Shown here: piece by piece, positions 1-7,441 of the stretch
How positions within the stretch are numbered: the stretch's first letter is position 1
Layout: every line of letters starts with the position of its first letter
NCBI GenBank assembly: GCA_964446285.1
Contig: CAYUNT010000021.1
Span: 1 to 34,760, forward strand
Reading direction: 5' to 3'
Source of the DNA: CAYUNT01 sp964446285
Lineage (GTDB): Bacteria; Sumerlaeota; Sumerlaeia; SLMS01; CAYUNT01
DNA: 34,760 nt
Notes under the pieces: model-generated
What the model was told of the DNA's origin: nothing
The model's input: only the letters and a program-made list of their open reading frames with translations
The model's database searches: none
Program-made: the position numbers and the translations under genes

Positions 1-141
1 GTCCTGTGAAGAGGATTGCCCGGGGAATGGGAACAGAATTACGGGAAAATGGTATTATACGCAGCGATGCAGCGATCAACTACAGCGCGCATCCCGGAAG
101 AATTCATAGGTATTCCTGCGCATTTCCTTGCAGATAGTCAA

Positions 142-1026
142 TCAGGAGGACTTGGGCAGAAGAGGCTCGCGAGTGGCGATCAGGCGGCCGAAATTCAGGT
201 CGAGCCGCGTAGGGCTGTAATCGAACGCCGCGATGGAAAATCCAGCATCCACAAGAAACCGCAACAAATCCAAACCCGTGTGGCGCTCGCCCTCGACGTC
301 GTGAAATTCGAGGGAAATGGTGCGGATGCGGCGCAATATCTCCAGAGGAGCGGCGTAAAAGATGTCGTATTCCGCGCCTTCGCAATCCATTTTCAGAAAG
401 TCGCATGTTTCGATGCGATGGCGCTCGAAGGCGTCCGCAAGGCTGATGACATCAACAGAAATCTCGCCCCCGCCCTCCCTCTCGCCCGCCGCGGATTCGC
501 GTTCGACTTTGCGCGAAAACATACTGTGTCCGGCGGGATTGCGCGGATTCAGACGCAGCGGGATCGAGCCGGTCTGGCTCCAGACTCCCGCGCAAACACA
601 GAGGACATTCTCGCATTGATTGAGGCGAAGATTCCCCTGGCAAAGCGCGTGATTTTCCGGAACAGGCTCATAAGCAATGATGCGTGAACCGGGACCGAGA
701 TTGCGCGCGGCAAACACGCTGAAGCACCCCAGATGCGCGCCGGCGTCGAGCACCACCGCGCCCGGATGCCCGAACGGAAAATATGCGGCATAACGGCGTT
801 GATAAAACACTTCTTCGACAATCGAAAAATCCTCGCGCCGCACCCGAAAAACGAGGCCCGAATAAGGTTCGACGCGATACAGTTCCACGGCGCCGTTCAT
901 GCTCAATGCGCCATTTTCACCATCTGCACCCGTCTTTTCTGTTTCGCGCTGCATTTTGGGAAATGGTGCGGAAGAGGGCAATAAGCGGCGAGCCAGTCGT
1001 CGAAGAAGATTGTGAAATTGGCTCAT
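142..1026 (-). CDS. FkbM family SAM-dependent methyltransferase
   Basis: Likely methylates a sugar or another secondary metabolite hydroxyl using S-adenosylmethionine; the substrate cannot be told from sequence. The 294-residue protein has the SAM-binding glycine motif VVLDAGAHLGCFSVFAA at about residues 91-107, an acidic residue after the next strand (AYEPVPEN, 118-125), and the FkbM signature DFLKMDCEGAEYDIF at about 209-223. Residues 1-50 are basic then polar and unlike the core. An upstream TTG at 1069-1071, directly after the helicase stop codon, would add 15 residues; I prefer ATG 1026 because the added residues look non-coding. No strong ribosome binding site is visible. It lies 45 bases after the PcrA-like helicase on the same strand and could be co-transcribed, though the functions are unrelated. 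Family call is firm, role is not. Confidence 0.85.
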   Translation of the reverse strand: MSQFHNLLRRLARRLLPSSAPFPKMQRETEKTGADGENGALSMNGAVELYRVEPYSGLVFRVRREDFSIVEEVFYQRRYAAYFPFGHPGAVVLDAGAHLGCFSVFAARNLGPGSRIIAYEPVPENHALCQGNLRLNQCENVLCVCAGVWSQTGSIPLRLNPRNPAGHSMFSRKVERESAAGEREGGGEISVDVISLADAFERHRIETCDFLKMDCEGAEYDIFYAAPLEILRRIRTISLEFHDVEGERHTGLDLLRFLVDAGFSIAAFDYSPTRLDLNFGRLIATREPLLPKSS

Positions 1027-1071
1027 GGCAATGGAGAATCCTATGTATGTGCTTATGCCGGCGAATGGCAA

Positions 1072-3168
1072 TTACCAGGATTTCTTCCGGCGGGTGGGAG
1101 TGTATGCTGAATAGCCTGACTTGGAATAACCCGGCTTGCAGGATGAACCGAAGGAACTGAACGAACCTGCGGCAAGTGGGGAAGCGGCCGCTTTTCGTGA
1201 AGGCGCCTGGCCTTCGGCGAATACTCCGGGGTCTAGCTCGAATAAAAACCGCGACGGCGCATTGAAATTGTCCTGTCCCCATGCAAAGCGCGAAATGGCG
1301 TGTGAAAACGCGAGGCGTTTGCGGGCACGCGTTATCCCGACATAAAACAAGCGCCGCTCTTCTTCGTCGTCGCCCTGCGCATCCACGGAACGCGCGAGAG
1401 GAAACAGCGGCTCCTCCAGGCCGATAATAAAAACCGCGTCAAATTCAAGCCCCTTGGCGCAATGCAGCGTCATGAGCGAAACGCCATCCATCTCGCCCTG
1501 TTCCGTGTCGCTTGAGGCGGTGAGGGCGATTTCCTCCAGCCAATCTCCAATTCGCGCCTTGGGATTTGCGCGGCCATATTCGCCGAGGACGTTGTCAAGT
1601 TCGTCGATGTTTTCGCGCCGCGTGATGGCCTCGAGCGTTTGGGGATCGCCGAGTTCTTCGTCGATATAACGTGTATCATCGAGGATGCGCTTGAGAAGCG
1701 TCTGCGGGCGCAATTCGGAATGCACGTGATTCCATGCCTGAATCTGGCCTAGAAATTCCTGAACGACTTGCGCCTTTCGCCCGGCGAGTTCTCCCTTTTC
1801 GACCAAGCGTCTGGCGGCCTGATAAAGCGGCATTTTTTCCACGCGGGCGCAGGCGGCAAGGTTTTCCACCGTGGATTTTCCTATGCCGCGCTTGGGAACA
1901 TTCACAACGCGCAGGAAAGCGACATCGTTCGACGGGCTTTCCGCCAGGCGCAAATAGGCCATCAGGTCTTTGACTTCTTTGCGTTCGTAAAACCGGATGC
2001 CGCCCACGATGCGATAAGGGATTTTAGCGTAGCGCAGCGCATCTTCCACCGCGCGGCTGAGTGAATTGATGCGGTAAAACACAGCCATTTCGCTATAAGG
2101 AATGCCTACCGCGCCGCGCAGTGTTTTGATGCGTTCGACCACCCAATCCGCTTCCTCGCGTCCGTCCATGCTTCGGCGATATTCGAGCGCGCTGCCCTCC
2201 TCTCCCGCCGTGAAGAGCGTTTTTCCCAAGCGCTGCTTATTGTTTTTGATGAGGGAATCGGCCGCTTTCAGAATCTGGCGGGTCGAGCGGTAGTTCTGTT
2301 CAAGGCGGACAAGGCGCGCCTCGGGAAAATGCTTTTGGAAATCGAGAAGATTGTGAATGTCCGCCCCGCGCCAGGAATAAATGCTCTGATCCTCGTCGCC
2401 GACGACGCACAAGTGGCGGTGCTCGCCCGCCAGGAGTTCCACAAGGCGAAACTGCACGGCGTTTGTGTCCTGATATTCATCGACGAGAATATGCTGATAC
2501 CGGCTGCGCCAGAACGCGAGCGATTCGGGATGCTGCTCGAAAAGGCGGACTACCTTGAGCAGGAGGTCGTCGAAATCCACGGCGTCGCTGCGATCGAGAA
2601 AATCCTGATACGCGCGATAAATTGCGGGATAGGGAAGATCGCCGTGCTGGAATTCCTCGATTTCTGCAATGTCTTCGGGACCAAGCATTCTTGACTTGGC
2701 CGCGCTGATCACCTCGGCCACTTGCGCGGGCTTTACGCGCTTGGAGTCGATCTCCATCTGCGAAAGAACGCTCTTGACCACGGCGATTTGATCGTCGTCG
2801 TCAAGGATTTGGAACCGCTCTGAAAGCCCGGCGCGAACAGATTCTCGGCGCAGAATCGAGGCGCATCGCGAGTGAAACGTTCCGATGGGCAACGTTGTTT
2901 CGGACGGAAGGCCCAGCAAATGCAGCACGCGCCCGCGCATCTCGCCCGCGGCTTTGTTCGTGAAAGTTACGGCGAGAATCTGCCAGGGCGGAACTCCGTG
3001 GCGCGCGGCAAGATTTGCGATTCTATAGGTAATGACGCGGGTTTTGCCCGACCCGGCCCCGGCAATGACCAGCAACGGGGCCTCCATAAACTCGACTGCC
3101 TCGCGCTGAGGCGGATTGAGGTCGTTCAGGAATTCAGCGGTGAACAGGGGCGAACCAGAAGGGGGCAC
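1072..3168 (-). CDS. pcrA: PcrA/UvrD-type superfamily 1 DNA helicase
   Basis: ATP-dependent 3'-5' DNA helicase of the UvrD/Rep/PcrA group, acting in repair and in clearing replication obstacles in the cytoplasm. Visible motifs in order: Q motif with Q21 (LNPPQREAV), Walker A AGAGSGKT at 36-43, motif Ia TFTNKAAGEM near 68-77, Walker B/DExx box LVDEYQDTN near 225, GDEDQSIYSWRGA, QNYRSTRQIL, then the C-terminal motifs VSLMTLHCAKGLEFDAVFI and EERRLFYVGITRARK. The length of 698 residues is normal for PcrA. The chosen start is GTG (3166-3168); no ATG precedes motif Q in frame and the upstream ATG is in another frame. The last about 50 residues are Ser/Lys rich as in PcrA C-termini. PcrA rather than UvrD or Rep is the best reading, but these paralogues cannot be separated with certainty by eye. 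Confidence 0.93.
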   Translation of the reverse strand: MPPSGSPLFTAEFLNDLNPPQREAVEFMEAPLLVIAGAGSGKTRVITYRIANLAARHGVPPWQILAVTFTNKAAGEMRGRVLHLLGLPSETTLPIGTFHSRCASILRRESVRAGLSERFQILDDDDQIAVVKSVLSQMEIDSKRVKPAQVAEVISAAKSRMLGPEDIAEIEEFQHGDLPYPAIYRAYQDFLDRSDAVDFDDLLLKVVRLFEQHPESLAFWRSRYQHILVDEYQDTNAVQFRLVELLAGEHRHLCVVGDEDQSIYSWRGADIHNLLDFQKHFPEARLVRLEQNYRSTRQILKAADSLIKNNKQRLGKTLFTAGEEGSALEYRRSMDGREEADWVVERIKTLRGAVGIPYSEMAVFYRINSLSRAVEDALRYAKIPYRIVGGIRFYERKEVKDLMAYLRLAESPSNDVAFLRVVNVPKRGIGKSTVENLAACARVEKMPLYQAARRLVEKGELAGRKAQVVQEFLGQIQAWNHVHSELRPQTLLKRILDDTRYIDEELGDPQTLEAITRRENIDELDNVLGEYGRANPKARIGDWLEEIALTASSDTEQGEMDGVSLMTLHCAKGLEFDAVFIIGLEEPLFPLARSVDAQGDDEEERRLFYVGITRARKRLAFSHAISRFAWGQDNFNAPSRFLFELDPGVFAEGQAPSRKAAASPLAAGSFSSFGSSCKPGYSKSGYSAYTPTRRKKSW

Positions 3169-3339
3169 AGGAATCGCTCAAAAAGAAAATGGAAGATCAT
3201 GGCGGCGTTGGGCGCCAGCCAGCGGACACTCAACCGGACCCCGGAGAGTTGGACAATCCGAATTTGAATCGATGCGAGCCACATCACGCAAGTTCGTCTT
3301 TAATGTGCGCGGGCAGTGCGCCGCCAGGATGGAGCGCAG

Positions 3340-3714
3340 TCAGCAGCACCGTGCGGCACAATTGAATTTGAATGCGTGAATTATCATATTCAGCAGGATT
3401 TCCGCCCCCTCGCGAATCCATTGGCGCACATCATAGCGCATGGCTTGCACCATCGCGATTGGGGACACGATCGGAACCGCAGTTCGATGGCCTGCACCAT
3501 GAGCGCCAGGCATTTCAGCGGTTCTTTTTCCGACTGAATGGTTACAGTTCCCTCGATGCGACCGGGCCGGGCATTTTCCACACGGAACCATGCGCGCCGG
3601 GTAATAGCCCACCTCGCGGAGTTTTTGAATAATGGCCTCTTCATTCGCGGCGTTGATCCTCCCACGCGCCTTTTTGCCCATTTTGTCCAATGCTTCATAT
3701 TTGAATTCTGGCAT
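3340..3714 (-). pseudogene. Remnant of type II secretion / type IV pilus F-type (PilC/GspF) protein
   Basis: The first 43 residues, from MPEFKYEALDKMGKKARG to GYYPARMV (about 3586-3714), match the N-terminal start typical of PilC/GspF inner-membrane platform proteins. After that the frame turns into Cys/His/Arg-rich sequence without family character, and plausible coding text appears in a different frame (IEGTVTIQSEKEPLKC, then MVQAMRYDVRQWIREGAEI back in the first). The two T2SSF membrane domains, which should fill some 350 further residues, are absent. I read this as a truncated and frameshifted fragment, perhaps left by recombination near the tRNA gene. An intact 124-residue reading frame exists, so a short expressed protein cannot be excluded. 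PilT-like ATPases occur far away at 26.9 and 29.1 kb. Confidence 0.55.
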
Positions 3715-3944
3715 AGGGATTTGTTTTTATGAAAAATACGCGGGGAGACAGCGTATCGAGGCAACTTTGCCGCTGAGCCATCATGAAAAGAACGTGCCGA
3801 CGCACTTCAAGGCCTCTATCAATCCATAGCGTGACACAAAGAGGATTTTGCGTGCGTTGCCCATTGCAGCCGGACGCGAAAGCATCAAGCCGCATAGACG
3901 GCGGCTCTTTCTTGTTTGGATTCGTTGTTTTTGGGCAAATTGAG
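3715..3944. other. Non-coding stretch between tRNA-Asp and the pilus-protein remnant
   Basis: Together with 3169-3339 this belongs to a gap of roughly 780 bases between the helicase and tRNA-Asp in which no intact gene is supported. Reading frames here are short and lack recognisable domains. A weak hairpin (AGCCGC 3888-3893 with GCGGCT 3901-3906, seven-base loop) lies 39 bases past the 3' end of the tRNA and could help end its transcript, but there is no convincing T run. Confidence 0.4.
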
Positions 3945-4022
3945 TGGCGGGAGCGACGAGACTCGAACTCGCGACCTCCGGCGTGACAGGCCGGCGTTCT
4001 AAACCAGCTGAACTACGCCCCC
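3945..4022 (-). tRNA. tRNA-Asp (anticodon GTC)
   Basis: On the minus strand the acceptor stem GGGGGCG (4016-4022) pairs with CGCTCCC (3949-3955) with one G-T wobble. The D arm reads GTTC-AGCTGGTTTA-GAAC. The anticodon stem CCGGC/GCCGG encloses loop CTGTCAC with anticodon GTC. The T arm GCGAG-TTCGAGT-CTCGT carries the usual TTCGA. Discriminator G is followed by an encoded CCA (3945-3947). All helices form, so this should be a functional aspartate tRNA. The D loop is one base longer than in most tRNA-Asp. Confidence 0.97.
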
Positions 4023-4080
4023 GCTTCTCGGGCCGGTCGAAACCCCATCGCGGGTTTCTCTCGCGCCCTACAAAGGTTCC

Positions 4081-4108
4081 ATAATCCATATACACCCTGC
4101 GCGGTCAA
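4081..4108 (-). promoter_or_regulatory. Possible sigma-70-type promoter of tRNA-Asp
   Basis: On the minus strand TTGACC (4103-4108) and GATTAT (4081-4086) are 16 bases apart and end about 58 bases before the tRNA. The -35 matches five of six and the -10 four of six consensus positions. It lies between the sensor kinase stop codon and the tRNA, where a promoter is expected. Sequence match only. Confidence 0.4.
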
Positions 4109-4131
4109 GGGCATTTTCCTCGCCAAAAGCG

Positions 4132-5652
4132 CTAAATTTCGCCAATTTTTGGCTTTTCGGCATCTTCCATCCCCCCAAGCGCCGCGGAATCGGGCGCGGG
4201 CGGTTCCGCGCAGGCGGGAAAAATCAGCGAAACCTGCAATATCCGCCTCTCCCCCACAAGATGCGCCTCCATTCGAATGCCGAGTTGGCGTGCAAAGGCA
4301 GCGGCGACGGCCAGCCCCAGGCCACTGTGCGCAGAATCGGAACGCGCCGCGTCTTTGCGCCAGAACGGCTCGAAAATGTGCTGAATATCCTCGGGTAAAA
4401 GCGAATCGCACGTGTTGGAAATCACCACTTCGATTGCACCTTCTTCTTCGCCTTCATTTTCTCTGCTTCTGCGCGCGGCGCGGATCTCGATGCGGCCTTT
4501 CTCGGGCGTGTATTCTGCCGCGTTGGACATCAGATTGGCCAGAATCGAGGAAACCATTGCCGCATCGGTCTCAACATCCAATGGGCGGGCGATTTCCTGC
4601 GCGACATCGAGGCGGCGGGCGCGCGCCTGCTCTCCAAAGACTTTCCAGGACTCGCGGATCAGTTCGCCCACATCGACGCGCGCAAGGCTGGGGACCTGGC
4701 GGCCAGATTCGCAACGGGCGATGGCCAGCAGCGCGCCAACAAGGCGTTCCATCTGCTCCGCGATTTCCAGCGCCTCGCGCAAGGCGCGTTCGCCTGCTTC
4801 CGCGCCTCCGGGAAATTTCAGCGCCACTTCGGCCATCGTGCGCAACTCGGCAATGGGCGTGCGCAATTCGTGGGCGGCGTCGGATGTGAACCGGCGTTCG
4901 CGTCGGAACGACTCTTCCAGGCGCGCCAGAAGATCATTCAATTTCTCGCATATTGGGCGGAGTTCCACTGGCATCGCAGCCGTGGGAAAGCGCATTTCGA
5001 GCGTCGCGGCGTTGATTTGCGCGGCGCGCGCGGCCACTTCGTCGAGCGGACGCAATCCCCGCCGCACGCTCATCCAGACAAGAATGCCGGTCCCCGCCAG
5101 CAAAACCACGCCCCAGGCGAGCAGCGCCAGGAAAAGCGTGTCGAGCGTCTGGCTGATGCGGGACCAGTCGCGCGCAACGGCAAGCAGGACGACAGGCGGG
5201 TCTTCTCCTTTCGGCGGATTTTCATCTTTCTCGGCCCCCATCTTTGGACTGAACTGAATTAGAATGGCGCGCCCGTCGCGATCGCCCGGAAGTTCGAGAT
5301 TCCAGTATTTAGGGAATCGGGCATTTTTCTTCATCCGGTGCAGGAGCGAATGCTTCCCGAGCGAAGGCGAACGCAATAGCGTTGTGCCGTCTTCGAGCCA
5401 CATTTGGAAAAAAGCGCCCTGGCGCGGAGAAGCGAAGTCCGAAAACTCATCCGGGGCGAATTCGCATTCGATTTTGCCTTCATCCCATTCGACCATGCTG
5501 GCGAGGTTGCGCGCCTCGATGGCAAGGGTGGAATCAAACGCGCCCACAAGGGCTTTGCGCGTGCAGGCGTAAAATCCCGCGGCGCAGGCTGCAAAAAACA
5601 GAAGCAGCCCGCCTAAAAGCCAGACGCCCAGCCGGAGACGAATCGAGTTCAT
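4132..5652 (-). CDS. Two-component sensor histidine kinase
   Basis: Membrane sensor kinase that should phosphorylate the response regulator encoded immediately upstream. The 506-residue protein has a membrane segment at about 8-28, a periplasmic region of roughly 145 residues, a second membrane segment at about 173-194, a HAMP-like linker, the H box FTSDAAHELRTPIAEL with the phospho-accepting His261, the N box LANLMSNAAEYTP (371-383), and the F/G2 region HIFEPFWRKD and HSGLGLAVA (442-450). The usual D box (DxGxG) between N and F boxes is replaced by ISNTCDSLLPEDI (411-423). I recall a similar replacement in some other kinases with the FWRKD motif, so it may be a subfamily trait. The C-terminal 25 residues are Pro/Ala-rich. 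It follows the regulator after a 147-base spacer holding a perfect inverted repeat. The signal is unknown; the upstream PepSY and secreted genes point to an envelope stress or ion. Confidence 0.92.
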   Translation of the reverse strand: MNSIRLRLGVWLLGGLLLFFAACAAGFYACTRKALVGAFDSTLAIEARNLASMVEWDEGKIECEFAPDEFSDFASPRQGAFFQMWLEDGTTLLRSPSLGKHSLLHRMKKNARFPKYWNLELPGDRDGRAILIQFSPKMGAEKDENPPKGEDPPVVLLAVARDWSRISQTLDTLFLALLAWGVVLLAGTGILVWMSVRRGLRPLDEVAARAAQINAATLEMRFPTAAMPVELRPICEKLNDLLARLEESFRRERRFTSDAAHELRTPIAELRTMAEVALKFPGGAEAGERALREALEIAEQMERLVGALLAIARCESGRQVPSLARVDVGELIRESWKVFGEQARARRLDVAQEIARPLDVETDAAMVSSILANLMSNAAEYTPEKGRIEIRAARRSRENEGEEEGAIEVVISNTCDSLLPEDIQHIFEPFWRKDAARSDSAHSGLGLAVAAAFARQLGIRMEAHLVGERRILQVSLIFPACAEPPAPDSAALGGMEDAEKPKIGEI

Positions 5653-5682
5653 GGTTCAGAGCAAATCTCGGCGAAATAATTT

Positions 5683-5792
5683 ACCACAAAGACACAAAGG
5701 CACGAAAACACAAAGAGCAAAAGGGAAAAAGCTTCCGGGCGAAACTGTGTTTGCTTTCCATTCTTTTCTTTGTGCCTTTGTGTCTTTGTGGT
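5683..5792. repeat. Inverted repeat built from 8-base tandem units, between regulator and kinase genes
   Basis: Positions 5683-5703 are the exact reverse complement of 5772-5792 (21 bases, no mismatch). The left arm continues as tandem 8-base units of the form nCACAAAG: units start at about 5684, 5692, 5700 (CACGAAA variant) and 5708. The element fills most of the spacer between the response regulator stop and kinase start, so in an operon mRNA it would form a 21-bp stem with a 68-base loop. A/C- and T/G-biased composition is unlike the flanking genes. I see no protein-coding content in it. Confidence 0.85.
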
Positions 5793-5799
5793 GATTTCT

Positions 5800-6495
5800 T
5801 CATGGTTCCTCGGAGGATTCAGGCAATTCGAGCACGTATCCCATGCCCCGGCGGGTCTGAATCATCGAAGGCGCGCCGGGGCGGTCGATTTTCCGGCGAA
5901 GAGCGCAGACGGCGGAGTCCACTACGTTGCTCATCGGATCGGCGCGATCGTCGTAAATGTGCTGCTCAATATCGGTGCGAGAAATAACTTTGCCGGGCTG
6001 AAGCGCGAGGAGTTCAAGCAGGGCATATTCGCGCGGCGGAAGCGGAATCACCTCTCCATCCGGCGAGCGCGAGACGGTGCGCGCCGCCGTGTCGATCACC
6101 AAATCGCCAATGACAATCCGAGGATTGCGGGCCTGATAAGCGCGGCGCGCCAGGGCCTGGATTCGCGCCGTGAGTTCCTCGAAGGCAAATGGCTTAATCA
6201 GATAATCATCCGCTCCTGCATGAAGTCCTTCCACCCGGTCCTCGACAGCATCTTTTGCCGTCAGGATCAGGACGGGCGTCTGCCTGCCCTGGCCGCGCAG
6301 CCGTTTCAGCAGGCTGAGGCCATCCAATCCCGGAAGCATCAGGTCCAGGATGAGCACGTCATATTCGTTGGACTCCGCCAGCCAAAGGCCTTCGTTCCCG
6401 TCGCCTGTAACGTCCACAGCGTAGCCCATTTTCCGCAGCCCGGCAGCCACGGAACGCTGAAGACGCTTGGAATCCTCGACGAACAAGAGCCGCAT
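5800..6495 (-). CDS. OmpR/PhoB-family response regulator
   Basis: DNA-binding response regulator of 231 residues, partner of the sensor kinase that follows. Receiver domain residues 1-115: acidic pair E7-D8, phospho-acceptor D51 in LILDLMLPGLDG, T79 and K101 (LIKPF). Linker, then the winged-helix Trans_reg_C domain from about 130 to 225 with the family patterns LPPREYALLELLALQPGKVISR and VDSAVCALRRKID and the wing RRGMGYVL. Its ATG shares bases with the TAA stop of the upstream secreted-protein gene (TAATG at 6493-6497), a classical sign of translational coupling. Target promoters are unknown; autoregulation of the PepSY operon is a reasonable inference. Confidence 0.95.
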   Translation of the reverse strand: MRLLFVEDSKRLQRSVAAGLRKMGYAVDVTGDGNEGLWLAESNEYDVLILDLMLPGLDGLSLLKRLRGQGRQTPVLILTAKDAVEDRVEGLHAGADDYLIKPFAFEELTARIQALARRAYQARNPRIVIGDLVIDTAARTVSRSPDGEVIPLPPREYALLELLALQPGKVISRTDIEQHIYDDRADPMSNVVDSAVCALRRKIDRPGAPSMIQTRRGMGYVLELPESSEEP

Positions 6496-7334
6496 TATTT
6501 TGTTCCGGAAGGAACTGAAGGTGCGGGCGGGATTTTGGAAGCGGATGAAATGGAATGAGCGGAAGGAACAGCAGCCGCATTCCCCTTGCCCGCTGTATCC
6601 GGCGGCGCACTTTCCGCTTTTCCCTCCACCGCGCCAAAACCGTAGCGGACCAACCCCAGCGAGCCGTCCTTAATCAATCCAATGCCCGCCGCGTAGAATT
6701 TATACTCCTTGCTTCCCGGTTCAAGCGGCGTTGTTTCGCATGTTTTGAGAACGCCGGAAAATACTCCAGCGGGAACAGTCAGCGTGTCGGTTGTGCTTAC
6801 AATTTCGGCGCGATCCATTGCCTCGCCCGGCGCGATTTCCTGATAGTAGCGCGCGCCCACCAGCGGAACCCCCGGCATCATCATTCCATACACCGCGCCG
6901 TTTTTCCCAGATTCCCACGACCCGCCCGTGCCGGTCACTTTGCCGTTTTTATACGTCTTTGAATCCTCGCCAAAATAATACACGCTGTTGGTGCGCTTGC
7001 TGATGGCGAAATAATTCCTCGATATCTCGATGATTTTGCCGTCTTCGGATTCGCGTTCCTCGACAATGCGCGTCTCGATGCCATCGACCTTCTTGGTTTC
7101 GTCAAGAACAGTGATTGTTAGGACGACTTTCGCGTCATCCTCATTGCCCTCGAGTGTCTGCACATAGCCAGGTTCTAAAATGAAAAATGGATTTCTTCCT
7201 GTCGGGACCAGATCGGCCTTCTGCTCGCCGAAGGATTGCGTAAAGATTAAGTTATCCGGCGATTGCGGCGCTGCCTGCAGCGAGCAGCTGGCCATAGCAA
7301 GCGCGAAAATCACAGAAACAAAACGGATATTCAT
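6495..7334 (-). CDS. Conserved secreted protein of unknown function in the PepSY/two-component operon
   Basis: A 279-residue exported protein. The start ATG 7334 has a strong ribosome binding site (AAGGAGA, six bases away); the longer upstream reading frame is rejected because it runs through the previous gene in another frame. N-terminus MNIRFVSVIFALAMASCS is a signal peptide: cleavage after LQA (about residue 21) or lipidation at Cys17 (AMASC, a poor lipobox) are both possible. The body is predicted beta-rich with conserved-looking stretches NYFAISKRTNSVYYFGED, MMMPGVPLVGARYYQEIAPG, VPAGVFSG and TTPLEPGSKEYKFYAAGIGL. From memory such a pattern recurs in uncharacterised environmental proteins; I know no assigned function. 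The last about 45 residues are Ala/Pro/Ser-rich. It sits between the PepSY gene (107 bases upstream) and the regulator (overlapping), so a role in sensing or in the regulated output is likely. Confidence 0.8.
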   Translation of the reverse strand: MNIRFVSVIFALAMASCSLQAAPQSPDNLIFTQSFGEQKADLVPTGRNPFFILEPGYVQTLEGNEDDAKVVLTITVLDETKKVDGIETRIVEERESEDGKIIEISRNYFAISKRTNSVYYFGEDSKTYKNGKVTGTGGSWESGKNGAVYGMMMPGVPLVGARYYQEIAPGEAMDRAEIVSTTDTLTVPAGVFSGVLKTCETTPLEPGSKEYKFYAAGIGLIKDGSLGLVRYGFGAVEGKAESAPPDTAGKGNAAAVPSAHSISSASKIPPAPSVPSGTK

Positions 7335-7372
7335 GCAACGTCTCCTTGCATGCTTAGGAACCGCGGAATGAC

Positions 7373-7401
7373 GCCGGGGGCGTGCAATTGGCGCCCCCGG
7401 C
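7373..7401. other. GC-rich hairpin between PepSY gene and secreted-protein gene
   Basis: GCCGGGGGCG (7373-7382) pairs perfectly with CGCCCCCGGC (7392-7401) around a nine-base loop. No T run follows on either strand, so it is not a standard intrinsic terminator. In the operon transcript it would lie about 40 bases after the PepSY stop and could act as an mRNA processing or stability element that sets different levels of the two proteins. Confidence 0.6.
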
Positions 7402-7441
7402 TTATGCACTTCATGCTTCCAAATTCCGCCAAGCGAGACAG

